A DNA stretch of 64,000 nt from Cordilura impudica. Lineage: Eukaryota; Arthropoda; Insecta; Diptera; Scathophagidae. The stretch is from the NCBI GenBank assembly GCA_963682025.1, contig CAVMKG010000281.1, forward strand, positions 310,001 through 374,000, in the 5' to 3' direction. The position numbers and the translations under genes were made by a program. Positions 34,085-44,935 of the stretch are shown in pieces (positions within the stretch are counted from its first letter, which is position 1; each line of letters begins with the position of its first letter). The notes beneath the pieces are model-generated. The model was given only the letters and a program-made list of their open reading frames with translations. It was not told where the DNA came from and did no database searches.

Positions 34085-35057
34085 TATTACTTAATAACTT
34101 TTCTCTTTACAAAAAAAAAAACGAAATTTTTGTTTATTCAAATATTCCACAATGCCATTTCCAAATGTTTTATGTATCTGGCAGTTTGTAAAAAACGAAA
34201 ACGCTAAAGTGACATAAATATTTAAGAAAAAAAAACAAGTTTAATTGATATAATAAAAAATCTAAAAAATAAATATTTTAATTTAATAAAAAATTTTTCG
34301 AACAACGAACACATTGACGATGGTATCAGGCACAATGTGCTCATATTTTTATGTGGGTCTATCGTGTTAAAGTTCATGTTTTGTTATCTTTTATTTTGCC
34401 ATCAATTTTAGTTCCTTTTGTAGTCTTTTGATGTTATGAAATTTATAATTATTACTTTATTTGTATGATTCTCTAGTTTTGTCGCTGATGTCATTTTAAT
34501 TAAAACTTAAACTTTAATACTTAAAAGGACAAGAAAGATACATTTGATTTTAAAAAGATTTCTCTAGAATTTTTTTCGTGCAGCGAGGTACAAGGAAGAT
34601 GTTCTTCCTTTAAAAATTTATATAATTTTTTTTCATTTATTAAAAAAAATATATATACTCTATATATAACATCAATTATGGTTGGCGAAAATACCATAGA
34701 CTATTCTTAAATGCGCTTTAAAATATCAATTAAATTATAATAATGAAAATGAATTAAATAAAAAAGGAATTATAGAAAACAACAACACTGTCGAACTAGT
34801 TAAGAAGTTTTGATAGGAATAGAACAACGACCCTTTTATTCTAAAAGGGCATGTTGAAAAGAACATTTTTGTAGAAAAAATTTATAGTCTGGTCTTTTTT
34901 AAATCTAATTTTTTTCTTTTTCTTTATGTTTGTTTGCATAGCCTGTCATCTATAACTCAATTAATTCTTCAGCCCATAGCTGCTGCACGTCATTTTATGG
35001 AAAAATGTACATTTACCCCCTTTTTAAATCAGTTTTTTTTTTTAATAATATGATTTA
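34085..35057. other. Probable intron sequence, AT-rich, nothing recognised
   Basis: About 1 kb of AT-rich DNA after the splice donor. It holds no further coding motif, RNA gene or clear repeat. Short homopolymers and TATATA runs occur near 34655. Confidence 0.5.
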
Positions 35058-35835
35058 CTAGTATAGCCCAGCACTCAAAGTTCGAGTACAAATTCTAGGT
35101 AGTATTACTTTTATTCATACAATTTTTTCTTTCAGTGTTTTTTTAATATATATGGGACGTTTCATGTCATGTGATTCAACTTTTAAAATCGATGTCTTCC
35201 GATCGGGATGAAATTTGCACCAAAGTTAGTCCTATTAGTAGCTTAGACACAATTTTTTAACACGATTGGTGCAGAACTCTCTGAACTAGAGCGGGTCAAA
35301 ATTTGATATTTTGACCAAACAGGTGTTTTTTCTCATCCATGTAACTTTTTACCTATTGTCTTTAGCAAAATTTGTCCCAAATAGTTTAGATAGCTATTTC
35401 TTCAGTCTTTCGGAAAAAAAATTTAAAAAAAAAAAATTTTTAAATTTTCTGACTTTTTTCAAAATCAAAAATTTTTTTGACCTTTTTTTAAAATCAAAAA
35501 AAACATTTTTTTTTTGCTCATAAGAAAGCTTAGGTTTTTCCTTTAAGAGCTTTTTGGCCGCTTAGTGGGATGCGAATAGGATATCTATAAAAAAAAAAAA
35601 TGTTTTGTAACTCAAGACAACGGTTTTCCAATTTTTAGCAAATGCACTGATTTGAATTTTTCCTTTTAGTATGTAAGTGTTTCCAAAACTTTAAAAATAA
35701 AGCATACACTGAGAAACAAGACAAATCATACCAAGGAATCGGTTTTAAAAGTTAGAGAAAGAGCCTAAAGGTTTGCTAATCAATTTTAGCAATTCACAAT
35801 TTGTGATATACAATTTAACACATTATTATAAATAT
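35058..35835 (-). mobile_element. Helitron family H copy (reverse), interrupted by other repeat
   Basis: 35058-35135 is the family H 3' end in reverse (ACTAGTATAGCCCAGCACTC, a decayed hairpin, AAATTCTAGG). 35765-35835 resumes the interior (CCTAAAGGTTTGCTAATC, TTTAGC-AATTCACAA). The 0.6 kb between is unrelated: it begins about 35150 with ATATATGGGACGTTTCATG, contains A/T-only runs near 35415-35510, and codes nothing. It is either a nested insertion or a chimaeric copy. The 5' TC end was not found. Confidence 0.65.
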
Positions 35836-36202
35836 TCTATTTTATTTAATTTAATATATCTTTAAAACATATTATACATAAATTTTATCATTCTCCGCTT
35901 CTCTTCCATATGAGCTATAATTGTTGCAAATTTCACACTCCTCCGTGCCCGCCTTTTGCTTAAAATGGGAACAAAGAAATTTCCTTCACGTATTAATACA
36001 TAGATTAGTAGCGTAGGAGAGAAAAATACATTAATAAATTTTACTTTATTTTTCATGGATATTTTATAAAAATTTCAATGTCCAACAATCCGAAAATTGT
36101 TGTAATTCTCATATAGAAATCAATTATTTTTATGAAAAAAAAACATCATGATTTTTAAGAAATTATAACAAATGTTGATAAAAAAAATCGATTAGCATTG
36201 AA

Positions 36203-36579
36203 TCTATAATATTAATAGGCTAGGCGGTTTCTTGTGACCGATGTTTTTTTCTACCGTTTTATTCCGATTTTGACCAAACGTATATTATTTGAAAGGTATT
36301 TCTTTTTAGCCATTTTGCAGATTTACAGATTTTAAAATTTGTTCCTTTATTTTGAGCAAATTGCATTTAAAGTTGCTACTAACACATACATAAAATTATA
36401 CAATGCCACGTGTGTGTTTATTAAATTTCTTAATGTGTTTGTAATAAAAATGAGTTTGTTTTTTGTGTTGGTTTGTGAATTGGCTATAATTGATTAGCAT
36501 ACTTTTAGGGTCTTTATTTAATGAAAGGATAAAATTTTCTAGAATTTGCGCTCGAATTTCGAGGGCTGGAATTTGCTAG
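36203..36579 (+). mobile_element. Helitron family H copy 5, near full length
   Basis: Begins A|TCTATAATATTAATAGGC and ends CTCGAATTTCGAG hairpin, GGCTGGAATTTGCTAG|T. 377 bp. Together with 30494-30869 it defines the family's usual length. The 5' third carries a conserved TTTTATTCCGATTTTGACC block and the middle ACAATGC-ACGTGTGTGTTTATTAAAT. Confidence 0.9.
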
Positions 36580-36665
36580 TATAAATAAATCGGTTAGCGG
36601 TAAAAGATTTGTTTAGCAATGAACAGGTGGAGTCTGCTGCCCATAGTTATTCCAGAAACTATGTG

Positions 36666-37115
36666 TATTGGCTATAATTGATAATATTTAATGAAAAAAT
36701 AAAATTTCCCACAATTTGCGCTAGAATCTCGAAGGCTGGAATCTGCTAGTTTAATATTAATAGGCTAGGCGATTTCTTGTTTGCGATGTTTTGTTCTACC
36801 TTTTTATCCCAAATTTGACTAATCGTATATTACTTGAAAGGTAGTTCCTTTTAGGTGTTCACCAGATTGACAGATTTTTAACTTCTTTCCTTTATTTTGA
36901 GTAAATTGCATTTGAAGTTGCTACTAACACATACAAAAAATTATAGATATGCTATGTGTGTGTTTATTAAATTTGTTGGTGTTTTTATTAATGAGTTTGT
37001 TACCTTCATTGACAATTATAATAATACAAAAAATTGTTGGTTTGTGCATTGGCTAAGTTGAGAAATAAAGTTACCTAGAAAATGCACTCGAATTTCGAAC
37101 GCTGGAATCTGCTAG
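36666..37115 (+). mobile_element. Helitron family H, head-to-tail pair (3' end fragment plus full copy)
   Basis: 36666-36749 is the last 84 bp of one copy, ending in hairpin-like CTAGAATCTCGAAGG and TGGAATCTGCTAG. It is followed at once by TTTAATATTAATAGGC, the (slightly mutated) 5' end of a second copy that runs to CTAG at 37112-37115. Tandem head-to-tail arrays are known for Helitrons. Copy 5 lies only 86 bp upstream. Confidence 0.85.
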
Positions 37116-37438
37116 TTAAATTTAAATAGTCTTAGAATTTAAAATGAGCAGTATACCGAGAATTGGTATATTTACTTAAGCCTTCGCTACAATTTTGTTC
37201 AAGAATAAAATGAGAAGTAATCAAGGGTTATATTTAGAGTTATAGCTGAAAAATTAAGCAAACAAACATCATGTGGAAAAAATATAAAAGGTTATAAAAA
37301 AAAGTTTTGTGAAATACTTTGGAAATTTTTACTATACTGCTCTACTGAATTCACACTGACCTGGAATATCTCACCCCCAGACAATGACCTCGAAAATACT
37401 ACACAGTGTAATTGATTTAAAAGTACAAATAATTGATT

Positions 37439-38008
37439 GGGCAATTCCATATGTGACGGAATGACATTTTGAGTTGTAAAACTGAAGTTAAGGCTATCTC
37501 ACAAAGCTATTTTCAATTGCAAATTCATTCTTCAGTTTGAAAATGATTGTTAATGATTAAGAGATTTAAAAAAAACTCGGAGACAATTTTTTCACTATTG
37601 TATTCTTTTATTTTTGAGTAATTTCTTATTGTGTGACTGAATGACATTTTTGCTACCATGACTCTGTCCTGGTATTAAAACCTAGGAATTTTGTCAATTA
37701 TATATATTACATATGATATATAAGCAATATAAAATTATAATTCAGAGCAACTTAGTTATGATAGTGTGAAAGTTATTAATTTTTATTTGACGTGACGGAA
37801 TGACTGTGACGGAATGACTAAAGCTTCTTAAACATGTATTAAAAGAAAATTTAGTAAACATATAAATTTTATAATTATTTTATAATGTAGAATACTTGCA
37901 AGAAATTACATTATGTAACCTGGAACATATTTCAATATATTTTTACACTTACTTCATATAAATGAAAAAAAAATTTTCATCAAAGTTGACGTTTTTATGG
38001 AATTGCCC
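37439..38008. mobile_element. Putative 570-bp TIR element with GTGACGGAATGAC repeats
   Basis: The ends are perfect 13-bp inverted repeats, GGGCAATTCCATA at 37439-37451 and its complement at 37996-38008. Inside, TGTGACGGAATGAC or near matches occur at about 37452, 37635, 37790 and 37804. No coding frame. No clear target duplication, so superfamily is unknown. The subterminal repeats would be candidate transposase-binding sites. Confidence 0.65.
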
Positions 38009-38744
38009 GATTTCGTGTTAAAATAAATTTGTTTGGGAAATGAATAGAAAACCCTGCACTGGAGAAATCTAAAGATGCAAACAGCAAATAAAATAGAAAA
38101 AGGTCGAATACATTTTCAAATAAGAGAAAAATTTATATTGAAATCTAAAGGCTTGCATAATATCTGTTCAGATGAAGTGATTTATCATGAAGTCCTAAGC
38201 TTTCAGCAAAATTTACAAGTCAGGATCTAAAAAAGACAACATTGGCTATGATCCAAATTTTCGTTTTATGTGGATACAAGAATAAAATCAATTTTACTTT
38301 TTTGCATGTTCTCTTATATTTTAATATCAGAAATAAGTTTGATTAAAACGTTTTTCTTTCTAAACTAGTGAAAAAATTCTATTAATTAAGATGATCTTCA
38401 TAAGAATCATTATCAATAATTTTCTGCCATGACAATTGGCTGACAACACTGGTCCACAAATTACAAAAAAAAAATGACTACAGAAAGGAGGCATGTTTTT
38501 TTAACTAATATGGGTGCGCTGAATTTGTATCTGGCATAAAAATTTTTTATCGCATGCTGGAAACAGTGTAAAACAGTCAATAGTGACACTACAATTTCAC
38601 AAATATTAATTTGACAGGAGCCCACATTAATTCTAATTTATTTATTTTTTTTTTTAAATCAACCCTCAGGGGATGCCCCCTACAGATGAAGTGCATTGTT
38701 TTGATCTCAGGAAAACAGATTAAGGAGGAAAGAGGGAGTAGTTA

Positions 38745-38850
38745 ATTTTTTTTTTTTTTTTTTTTGCAGCGACATACCAAAGCCTCTGGTGGGAATCTAA
38801 CCCACGACCTCAGCATGATAGGCGAGCACGCTACCTAGTCACCTACCGGG
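38745..38850 (-). mobile_element. tRNA-derived SINE, copy 1
   Basis: On the minus strand it starts CCCGGTAGGTGACTAGGTAG (A-box region). It continues through GTGGGTTAGATTCCCACCAG (B box with one change from GGTTCGATTCC) and GAGGCTTTGGTATGTCGCTGC, then a pure A run of about 21. Homologous over its whole length to 44338-44450. The long uninterrupted A tail suggests a fairly recent retrotransposition. Confidence 0.85.
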
Positions 38851-38933
38851 ATGCTTAATAAAATAAAAATCTTCATAAAAGCAGCGTTTAAGCATGTTAA
38901 GGAGATCATGTGTTACTGATTCAAGCTATTTTT

Positions 38934-40580
38934 GCTTTGTGTGTGGTGAATATTTGGTTGAAAAAAAAAAGGATTTCACAATCATTAAAATAGGCATATT
39001 TACATTATTTTGGTTTTGCTGTCAGAAACTTGGACAAACCATGGACACCGACAATGTTTTGCAATAGTTGCAGAACTGTTTTATATAAGTGGTTTAATGG
39101 CAGGAAGATCTATTTCATTTTTTCAATTCCAGTACTTTGGAGGGAGTCAAGAAACCACCAAACCGATTGTTATTTCTATTTAACAAAACTTGCTGGATTC
39201 AATATGAAAAATCAAAAAAAAATATTACTTACGCGAATGTCTCACGGTTTCCAAACCAGTTCAACGTCCACTAAATGATCCATTACCAATCATTCCCAGC
39301 GCTACCATCAGTGAGTCCGAAACATCTTCCACCATCCGTGGTAGTTTGTATGAGGCTGATGATGAACGCCATTTAGTGACCTCAAGCTGAGCTGAATGAT
39401 CTAATTTGGGATTTACATTTAACGAAGCAAACCGCAGAATTCCTAGCTTCACGCATGCAGCAGTGAAAACATCTTGCAGTTGGGATAAAAGTAACAATCT
39501 ACAGAAGCTTGGAATTGACTGCATATTTTTGAAAAAAAAAGCACTCTATTCTATACTGTACTGATGTTGATGTTTTATTACAAAAAATGAACCAGCCATA
39601 TGACAAAACTGAATGGAGATTATATATTGATGGCTCTAAGTACAGTTTAAAGGCTCTTCTTTTGGATAATGGGAATGAAAAGCCATCCAAAACAATTGCT
39701 CATGCCATTAATACAAAGGAAAACTACGAATCAATGACTGAAATTTTGACATTAAGCAAATACAACGATCATAAATGGAAGATCTGTGGTGACCTTTAGG
39801 TGTGTGATTTAAATTTCTTTGTATATAGTATAGACCATTGTAAATAACTGTAAATTAATACGTTTCAGGTCATAGGCTTGTTGACTGGTAAGCAAGGATG
39901 TTGTTGTTTCCCTTGTCCATGGGATAGTCGCGCTACATGTCATCATTACGTCAGAGCAGAGTGGCCAAAAAAGAACTGAGTATTCACCAGGAAAACAAAA
40001 CATTTCCAATAAACCATTAATTGATCCAAATGACGTTCTCCTTGCACCGCTGTACATAAAATTGGGCTTTTTAAGAACTTTGTCAAGGCTCTGGACAAAA
40101 ATGGTGCAGCACTTAAATATTTGTTTGAGGTTTTTCCTAAAACTTCGTATGCGAAAATCAAAGAAGGCATATTTGTTGGCTATTGAATGATGACAATTTT
40201 TCACAATGTTTATTGGAGAAAGAATAAAGAGCCCGGAAATCTTTCAAGAGCATCATTGACAATTTTCTTGGAAACAATAAGAGTGAAAACTGCAGACAAA
40301 CTGCTGTTGAATTATCGAAAAATTATCACAAATTAGGTGCACGAATGTCACTCCAAATGCATTTTCTTCATTTGCATTTAGTTTTTTTTTTTCACAAAAC
40401 CTAGGTGCGACGAGCGACGAACAAGGGGAGCGTGCTCACCAAGATTTAATGAAAATTGAAAGAAATGATCAGGGATTTTGTAACAACAGCATGCTGGGAG
40501 ACTAGTGCTGGACTCTAATACGTGAAACCGAACAAACAGAATTCAAACGACGTTCAAATAACGCCATTCGCTTTTGAAAA
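38934..40580 (+). pseudogene. Arthropod repeat-encoded cysteine-rich protein family, decayed long copy
   Basis: Fragments in several frames follow the order of a large protein family I recognise from many arthropod genomes but cannot name. The N-terminus has CFVCGEYL, YFGF, KPWTPTMFCNSC and VLWRESRNHQTDCYF. The centre has DKTEWRLYIDGSKYSLKAL then LLDNGNEKPS and KYNDHKWKICGDL (39599-39799), and GKQGCCCFPCPWDSR. The C-terminus has MSLQMHFLHLHL, SDEQGERAHQDLMKIERNDQ and MLGD-CWTLIRE. At least five frameshifts or stops are present. It shares its N-terminal half with the gene at 57067-57896. The central DxS/DNGN region looks enzyme-like, possibly a transposase core, but this is inference. Confidence 0.78.
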
Positions 40581-40842
40581 TTCATTGATTTTTAAATAAA
40601 CTAATGATATTTTATGTAAAAAACGAATATAAAAAATTTTTTTTTTGTGTCTCGAAAACCTTACGTGATAGAGAAAAACCAATTACAGCCCACCATATTA
40701 CCCTAGGAAAGATATTTAGTTGCTTCAGTCCAATTTAATTATAATTTTAATAAAATATTATTTATGATTTTCTACCACATAAAATTGACAAAGTCAAAGA
40801 TTGATAAAAAAATGTTAACAAAAACTAATGCGAAAATTGTAG

Positions 40843-41610
40843 TCGGTCTAGACCGACTATACGATACCGTATACCATGTGTTTAGAGACCCTATCTCTTA
40901 GACCCAACTAACTGGACATAGAAAATAAGCATAAACCAAATTTGAGTAGGATTTTTATAAATTTTTTTGGCTGCAGATATGAAAAAGTTCATATCGAATG
41001 CTATATATATATGGGGACTAGGCCCAAAAATGGACCGATCCTGACCATGTTTGGTAAAGTCTCTTGTATTTTGCAAAAATATATACAAACAAAATTTGAG
41101 AAGAATCGTGCAATATTTTTGTTTTTTGATAGATTTAAGTGAAGATCGGTAAGCAGCTCTATATGGGGCCTTCGACTATGAGTTCTCCCATAGGGATCAT
41201 TTTTGGACTACTCATTAATGGATGTAATAAACGCATACAAACCCAGTTAGAGTAAGATCTAATGACAATTTGGATCCTATGGCAATTTATGTCGATTTCA
41301 TAGGGGTCATTTGTATGGGGCTAGGTCTCTACATGGACCGATTCTCACCAATTTCATCCTATGGCCGATGAAGGCTTATATACCAAATTTCATCAAAATA
41401 TATTCATATTTGCGACCTGCAGTTTGATTACAAGATTTACATGGACACACAGACGGACGGACGGACGGACATCGTGAAATCGAATCAGATAGTGATTCTG
41501 ATTCGATCGGTATAATAAAGGGTGGGTCTAGGTCAAATATTTTTGGTAGTTACAAACAGCAGTACAAAGTCATTATACCCAAACCACATAGTGGTATAGG
41601 GTATAAAAAC
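40843..41610 (+). repeat. INE-1/DINE-1-like repeat E, intact copy 1
   Basis: About 770 bp. Starts with a perfect 16-bp palindrome GTCGGTCTAGACCGAC, then CTATACGATACCGTATACCA. Middle landmarks are GGCTGCAGATATGAAAAAGT, ATATGGGGACTAGG and TTTCATCAAAATAT. Near the end is ACACACAGACGGACGGACGG, then TCGATCGGTATAATAAAGGG, and it closes ATAGTGGTATAGGGTATAAA. The GGAC run and the TATACCC-type end parallel INE-1 of Drosophila, a Helentron-related non-autonomous element. No coding capacity. Confidence 0.85.
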
Positions 41611-42779
41611 TAATCAGAGTTATAAAATTTATATGTATATTTACATATAAAATTATTATTAAATACTTGGTTTTCATTGCTAACAATATCTGTCTTTCAA
41701 TAATAGCTATTTCTAGTAATGTCTCCATATATTACACATATTACAGATGAATTTATAAAAATCATATGACATTGTAAATTGTTTTAGTATATTGCCATTT
41801 TAAAATTCTTCGAAGTTCTTCTTGAACACTAAAACAATACTTAACATGTCTAAACTTTATTCTTACAAAATAAATCTTTATATTAAATAATAAAGTGACA
41901 AACTTGATATTTATTTGTTAGAATATAGACTACGACATGCGCTCCTAAGTAAAACAAACTGTGCTTCAAAAGTAAAAAATACCACAACTACACACATATT
42001 AACACCTTCTAAGTCAGCAAGAAAAAAAATATTTTAAGGAAAAAGATACTTTTAAACATGATAACTTATAAAAGTTTAGACAAAGGTCAAGTAGCGTCTA
42101 GCACTTTTGCTTTCTAATATATTATTTTTTATTTTTATACCACAATTTCAATTAATTAGTAAAAAAAAAAAAAACAAAAATCTGTGGGTACGTAATCGCA
42201 ATCAATATCTATAGTATACGTATGACACTCAACACGTATGCTTAAAGACCGTATCGTATTGAATTGTGAATTGTCTTATATGTATTTGTCTTTTAACCAC
42301 AAAAGCGACCTAAACATGAATTCAAGCATACATTTTGTCAATAACTAGAACTAACAAGAGTTAAACGTAAATCCTTACAACTGTAATTGTAAGTACAAAA
42401 GGTTGACTGCAAAGTGTCTAAAAATGCTATTAAAAGGATGTCTTCGATTTGTAGTTTTCGCTATCAAGGATAATAGAACATTGCAAGAATCGATTTTGGT
42501 TTTTTATTTCATTGGAAAAAAGAGATTACAGATGGGTATATTTTGTTAGAAATGAACTTCTGGATAAGGCCCAGTAAGAAAGACACACTTTTTTACTGCT
42601 GCCGCCATTACGTAGGTAACCCCCACAAGAGGTATCCTCAGGAGAGGTGTAATTGGGAGAGCAACATCTACGTGCTACTTTCAGTCAATTTAAACCCAGA
42701 AACATTTGATTTATACTGGGTGGCTAACTTGGTTGGAGTTGTTTCCCATATTAGGGAAGCTGCGGGTGGGATGTCGAAA
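41611..42779. other. AT-rich spacer without recognisable gene
   Basis: Nothing supported up to 42540. From 42543 an 83-codon frame is less AT-rich (RPSKKDTLFYCCRHYVG). It directly precedes the LINE relic, so it may be part of that LINE's upstream region, but I see no diagnostic motif. Confidence 0.4.
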
Positions 42780-44301
42780 ATAAAACCCAAATAGAAGACT
42801 TAACCGCAAAAACAATAAATCTGTAGGCCCACATGAACTATCCTTTGAACTTCTTAGACTAATCGAGGAATCAAACATAAAAATAATAGTAACACTATTA
42901 ACAAAATTTATGACTCAGGTGCATATCCGCAATTGGGTTAGTCACTTTTTTTGCGAAGAATGCTCTCGCAGTATGAGGTAGCGCATGGCAAACTATGAAC
43001 AACTGCATGTTTAGTTTTTGGAAATGGTGAAAAACCTTCCCCGTAAAATCCATTTACTTTTGCTCGAAACCGATTTTTTTATTTTAAATTTTTTGTGATT
43101 TCTAGCAAAAGTAAATGCATTTTACGGGGAAGATTTTTTTACCAGTTCAAAAAAATAAAAATGCAGTTCTTCATGGTTTTCCATGCCCTACATCATACTG
43201 CAAGAGCAATTCGATATTCGACAAAAGTCAAAAAAGTAACTAACCCTAATCCGCATGAATGGCTAACATCTAGATTTATACCTCTCCCAAAAAAATGCAA
43301 CGCTATGAAAGGCAATGAATACAGACTTAGAAGTCTTATGAGTCACACGCTCAAACTGTTCTCGAAAATTATTCACAGAATCTTCAGGATGGGAGACACT
43401 CACTTTGGCTTCATAGCGGCAATGGGAACCCGTGAAGCACTATTATGTGTCCTTGTTCTAGAATAAAATTGCAAAGACGTACATAAAGATCTGTTTCTTC
43501 GCTTTATTGATTTCGTGCATCACGATAAGCTCACTGACATCCTTCAATCCATGAACATTGTCGAAAAAGAAATAGGGGCTTCAGAAACCTGTACTGGCAC
43601 CAAACGCCAGAAGTAAAACTTGAACAGTCAGTTACAGAACAAACTAATATATGCACAGGAGTTAGACAAGGGTGCGTCCTTTTTTCTCTGCTGTTTAACA
43701 TTTACTCAGAACGCATATTTCAGGAAGATGATTTACTACACTTCTGTCAGACTTAATAGAGGGACTTCAGCATTTACTCGATCCGTAACCTGTTTCAGCA
43801 ACATTTATGGTCTAAAAATAAACGTTCAAAAAGCATTTACATTGTCAGCAGAAAAGCACACACCGAAACACCACTATAATATGCCAGAACATACCGATGA
43901 ATGAGTACAAAAATCTTATATCTTGTCTGTTGGATCAATGAAGATTGACAATGGAAATAAAATGCAGAGCAAAAATGGTTAGATCCGCCTTCGGAAAATA
44001 TAAGAAAGTTCTCAGTAATCGCATAGTCACTACAGTACAATATGATTTGTAAAGTGCTACGTGTTACCCGTTCTACGCTATGCAATGTATATATGGATAA
44101 CAAAGACTGCCGACAGGAACAAACTAGAAGCATTCGAAATGTGGCTATACCGTTGAACTTTAAAAATAACTTGGAAACTGAACTCAGGAAAATCATTAAA
44201 TGCAGGAAAACATCATATGTCACACATATCATGAGAAAAGAAAAATATGAACTATTACAACTTATCATACAAGCCAAAATAGAAGGACGGCGTGGTGGTC
44301 G
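42780..44301 (+). pseudogene. LINE reverse transcriptase relic (R4/CR1-like wording), carrying a MITE
   Basis: Broken plus-strand frames give the RT domain in order: NKSVGPHELSFELLRLIEES, a PQLG- or NPHEWLTSRFIPLPKK stretch, KGNEYRLRSLMSHTLKLFSK, HFGFIAAMGTREALLCVLVL, KDVHKDLFLRFIDF, ICTGVRQGCVLFSLLFNIYS, SNIYGLKINVQKAF and, at the C-terminus, SYVTHIMRKEKYELLQLIIQ then AKIEGRRGGRRK. A palindromic MITE lies at 42961-43208 and a fold-back element ends the readable part at 44302. The YADD block was not found. It resembles the LINE often annotated in insects as craniofacial development protein 2-like; the clade is unsure. Confidence 0.83.
42961..43208. mobile_element. Palindromic MITE, 248 bp, inside the LINE relic
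   Basis: Arms 42961-43064 and 43104-43208 pair over about 104 bases with about 85 percent identity. The ends are TGCTCTCGCAGTATGAGGTA and its near complement. The innermost block AGCAAAAGTAAATG-ATTTTACGGGGAAG pairs almost perfectly around a 39-bp AT-rich loop. The host LINE's short segment ATCCGCA..TGG(G)TTA/CTAA occurs on both sides, which may be a duplicated target or a repeated RT segment. Non-coding. Confidence 0.85.
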
Positions 44302-44935
44302 GCGGAAAATTCTTCGAAATTCTTCGAAACAACTCAGCCCCGGTAGGTGAGTAGGTAGCGTGCTCACCTAACATGCGGGGGTCGTGGGTTCGATTCCCAC
44401 CAGAGGCTTTGGTCTGTCGCTGCAAAAAAATAAATAAAATTAAAATAAAACTAGCGAAAATTAGAATCTGCAGACAAGCCAGGCGGCTTCGCGGAACTAG
44501 GCTTAAAAAAAACAATCTTCGAATAGCAGTTCTTCGAAAACAATTCTTCGAAAACAATTCCTTGAAAAGCAATTTTTCGAGTAGCAATTCTTCGAATAAC
44601 AATTCCTCGAAAACAATTTTTCAAAAAACGGTATGATTATTCCTCGTTAAGGTTAAAAATCTTTATGAAAATTACTCGCTATAGCTGAAAACCTATGATT
44701 ATTCCCCGCTATAGTTGAAAATCTCTATGGTTATTCCCCGCTATAGTTGAAAATTTCTGATTACTTCCCGCTATAGTTGAAAACCTCTATGGTTATTGTT
44801 ATTCAAAGAATGGTTTTTAGAAGAATTTTTTTCGAAGAATTGTTATTCGAAGAACTGCTACTCGAAGAATTGTTTTTTCGAAGAATTGTTTTCGAAGAAT
44901 TGTTTCTGAAGAATTGTCTTCGAAGAATTCTCCGC
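44302..44935. mobile_element. Fold-back (FB)-like element built of short tandem repeats
   Basis: The left arm (44302-44337 and 44505-44625) is made of ATTCTTCGAAAACA-type units. The right arm (44815-44935) is made of the complementary TTCGAAGAATTGTT units. The outermost ends are GCGGAAAATTCTTCGAA and its near complement ending TCCGC. The centre (44635-44800) has about five units of roughly 30 bp reading ATGGTTATTCCCCGCTATAG then TTGAAAATCTCT. This is the organisation of Drosophila FB elements: inverted arms that are themselves tandem arrays. A SINE sits in the left arm. Confidence 0.8.
44338..44450 (+). mobile_element. tRNA-derived SINE, copy 2, inside the fold-back arm
   Basis: Contains TAGGTGAGTAGG (44344-44355), one base off the pol III A box, and GGTTCGATTCC (44387-44397), a perfect B box. 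It then has CACCAGAGGCTTTGGTCTGT and CGCTGC before an A-rich tail (AAAAAAATAAATAAAATTAA...). There is no 5' strand to pair with the CAGAGGC, so no acceptor stem forms and it is not a working tRNA gene. Homologous to 38745-38850. Confidence 0.87.

Noticed and set aside
39809..40204. 131-codon minus-strand frame
   Set aside because: It is the complement of recognisable plus-strand fragments of the cysteine-rich family (CFPCPWDSR and following), so the minus frame is chance.
44344..44410. Functional tRNA gene
   Set aside because: A and B boxes are present but no acceptor stem pairs, an A tail follows and a second diverged copy exists, so it is a SINE.
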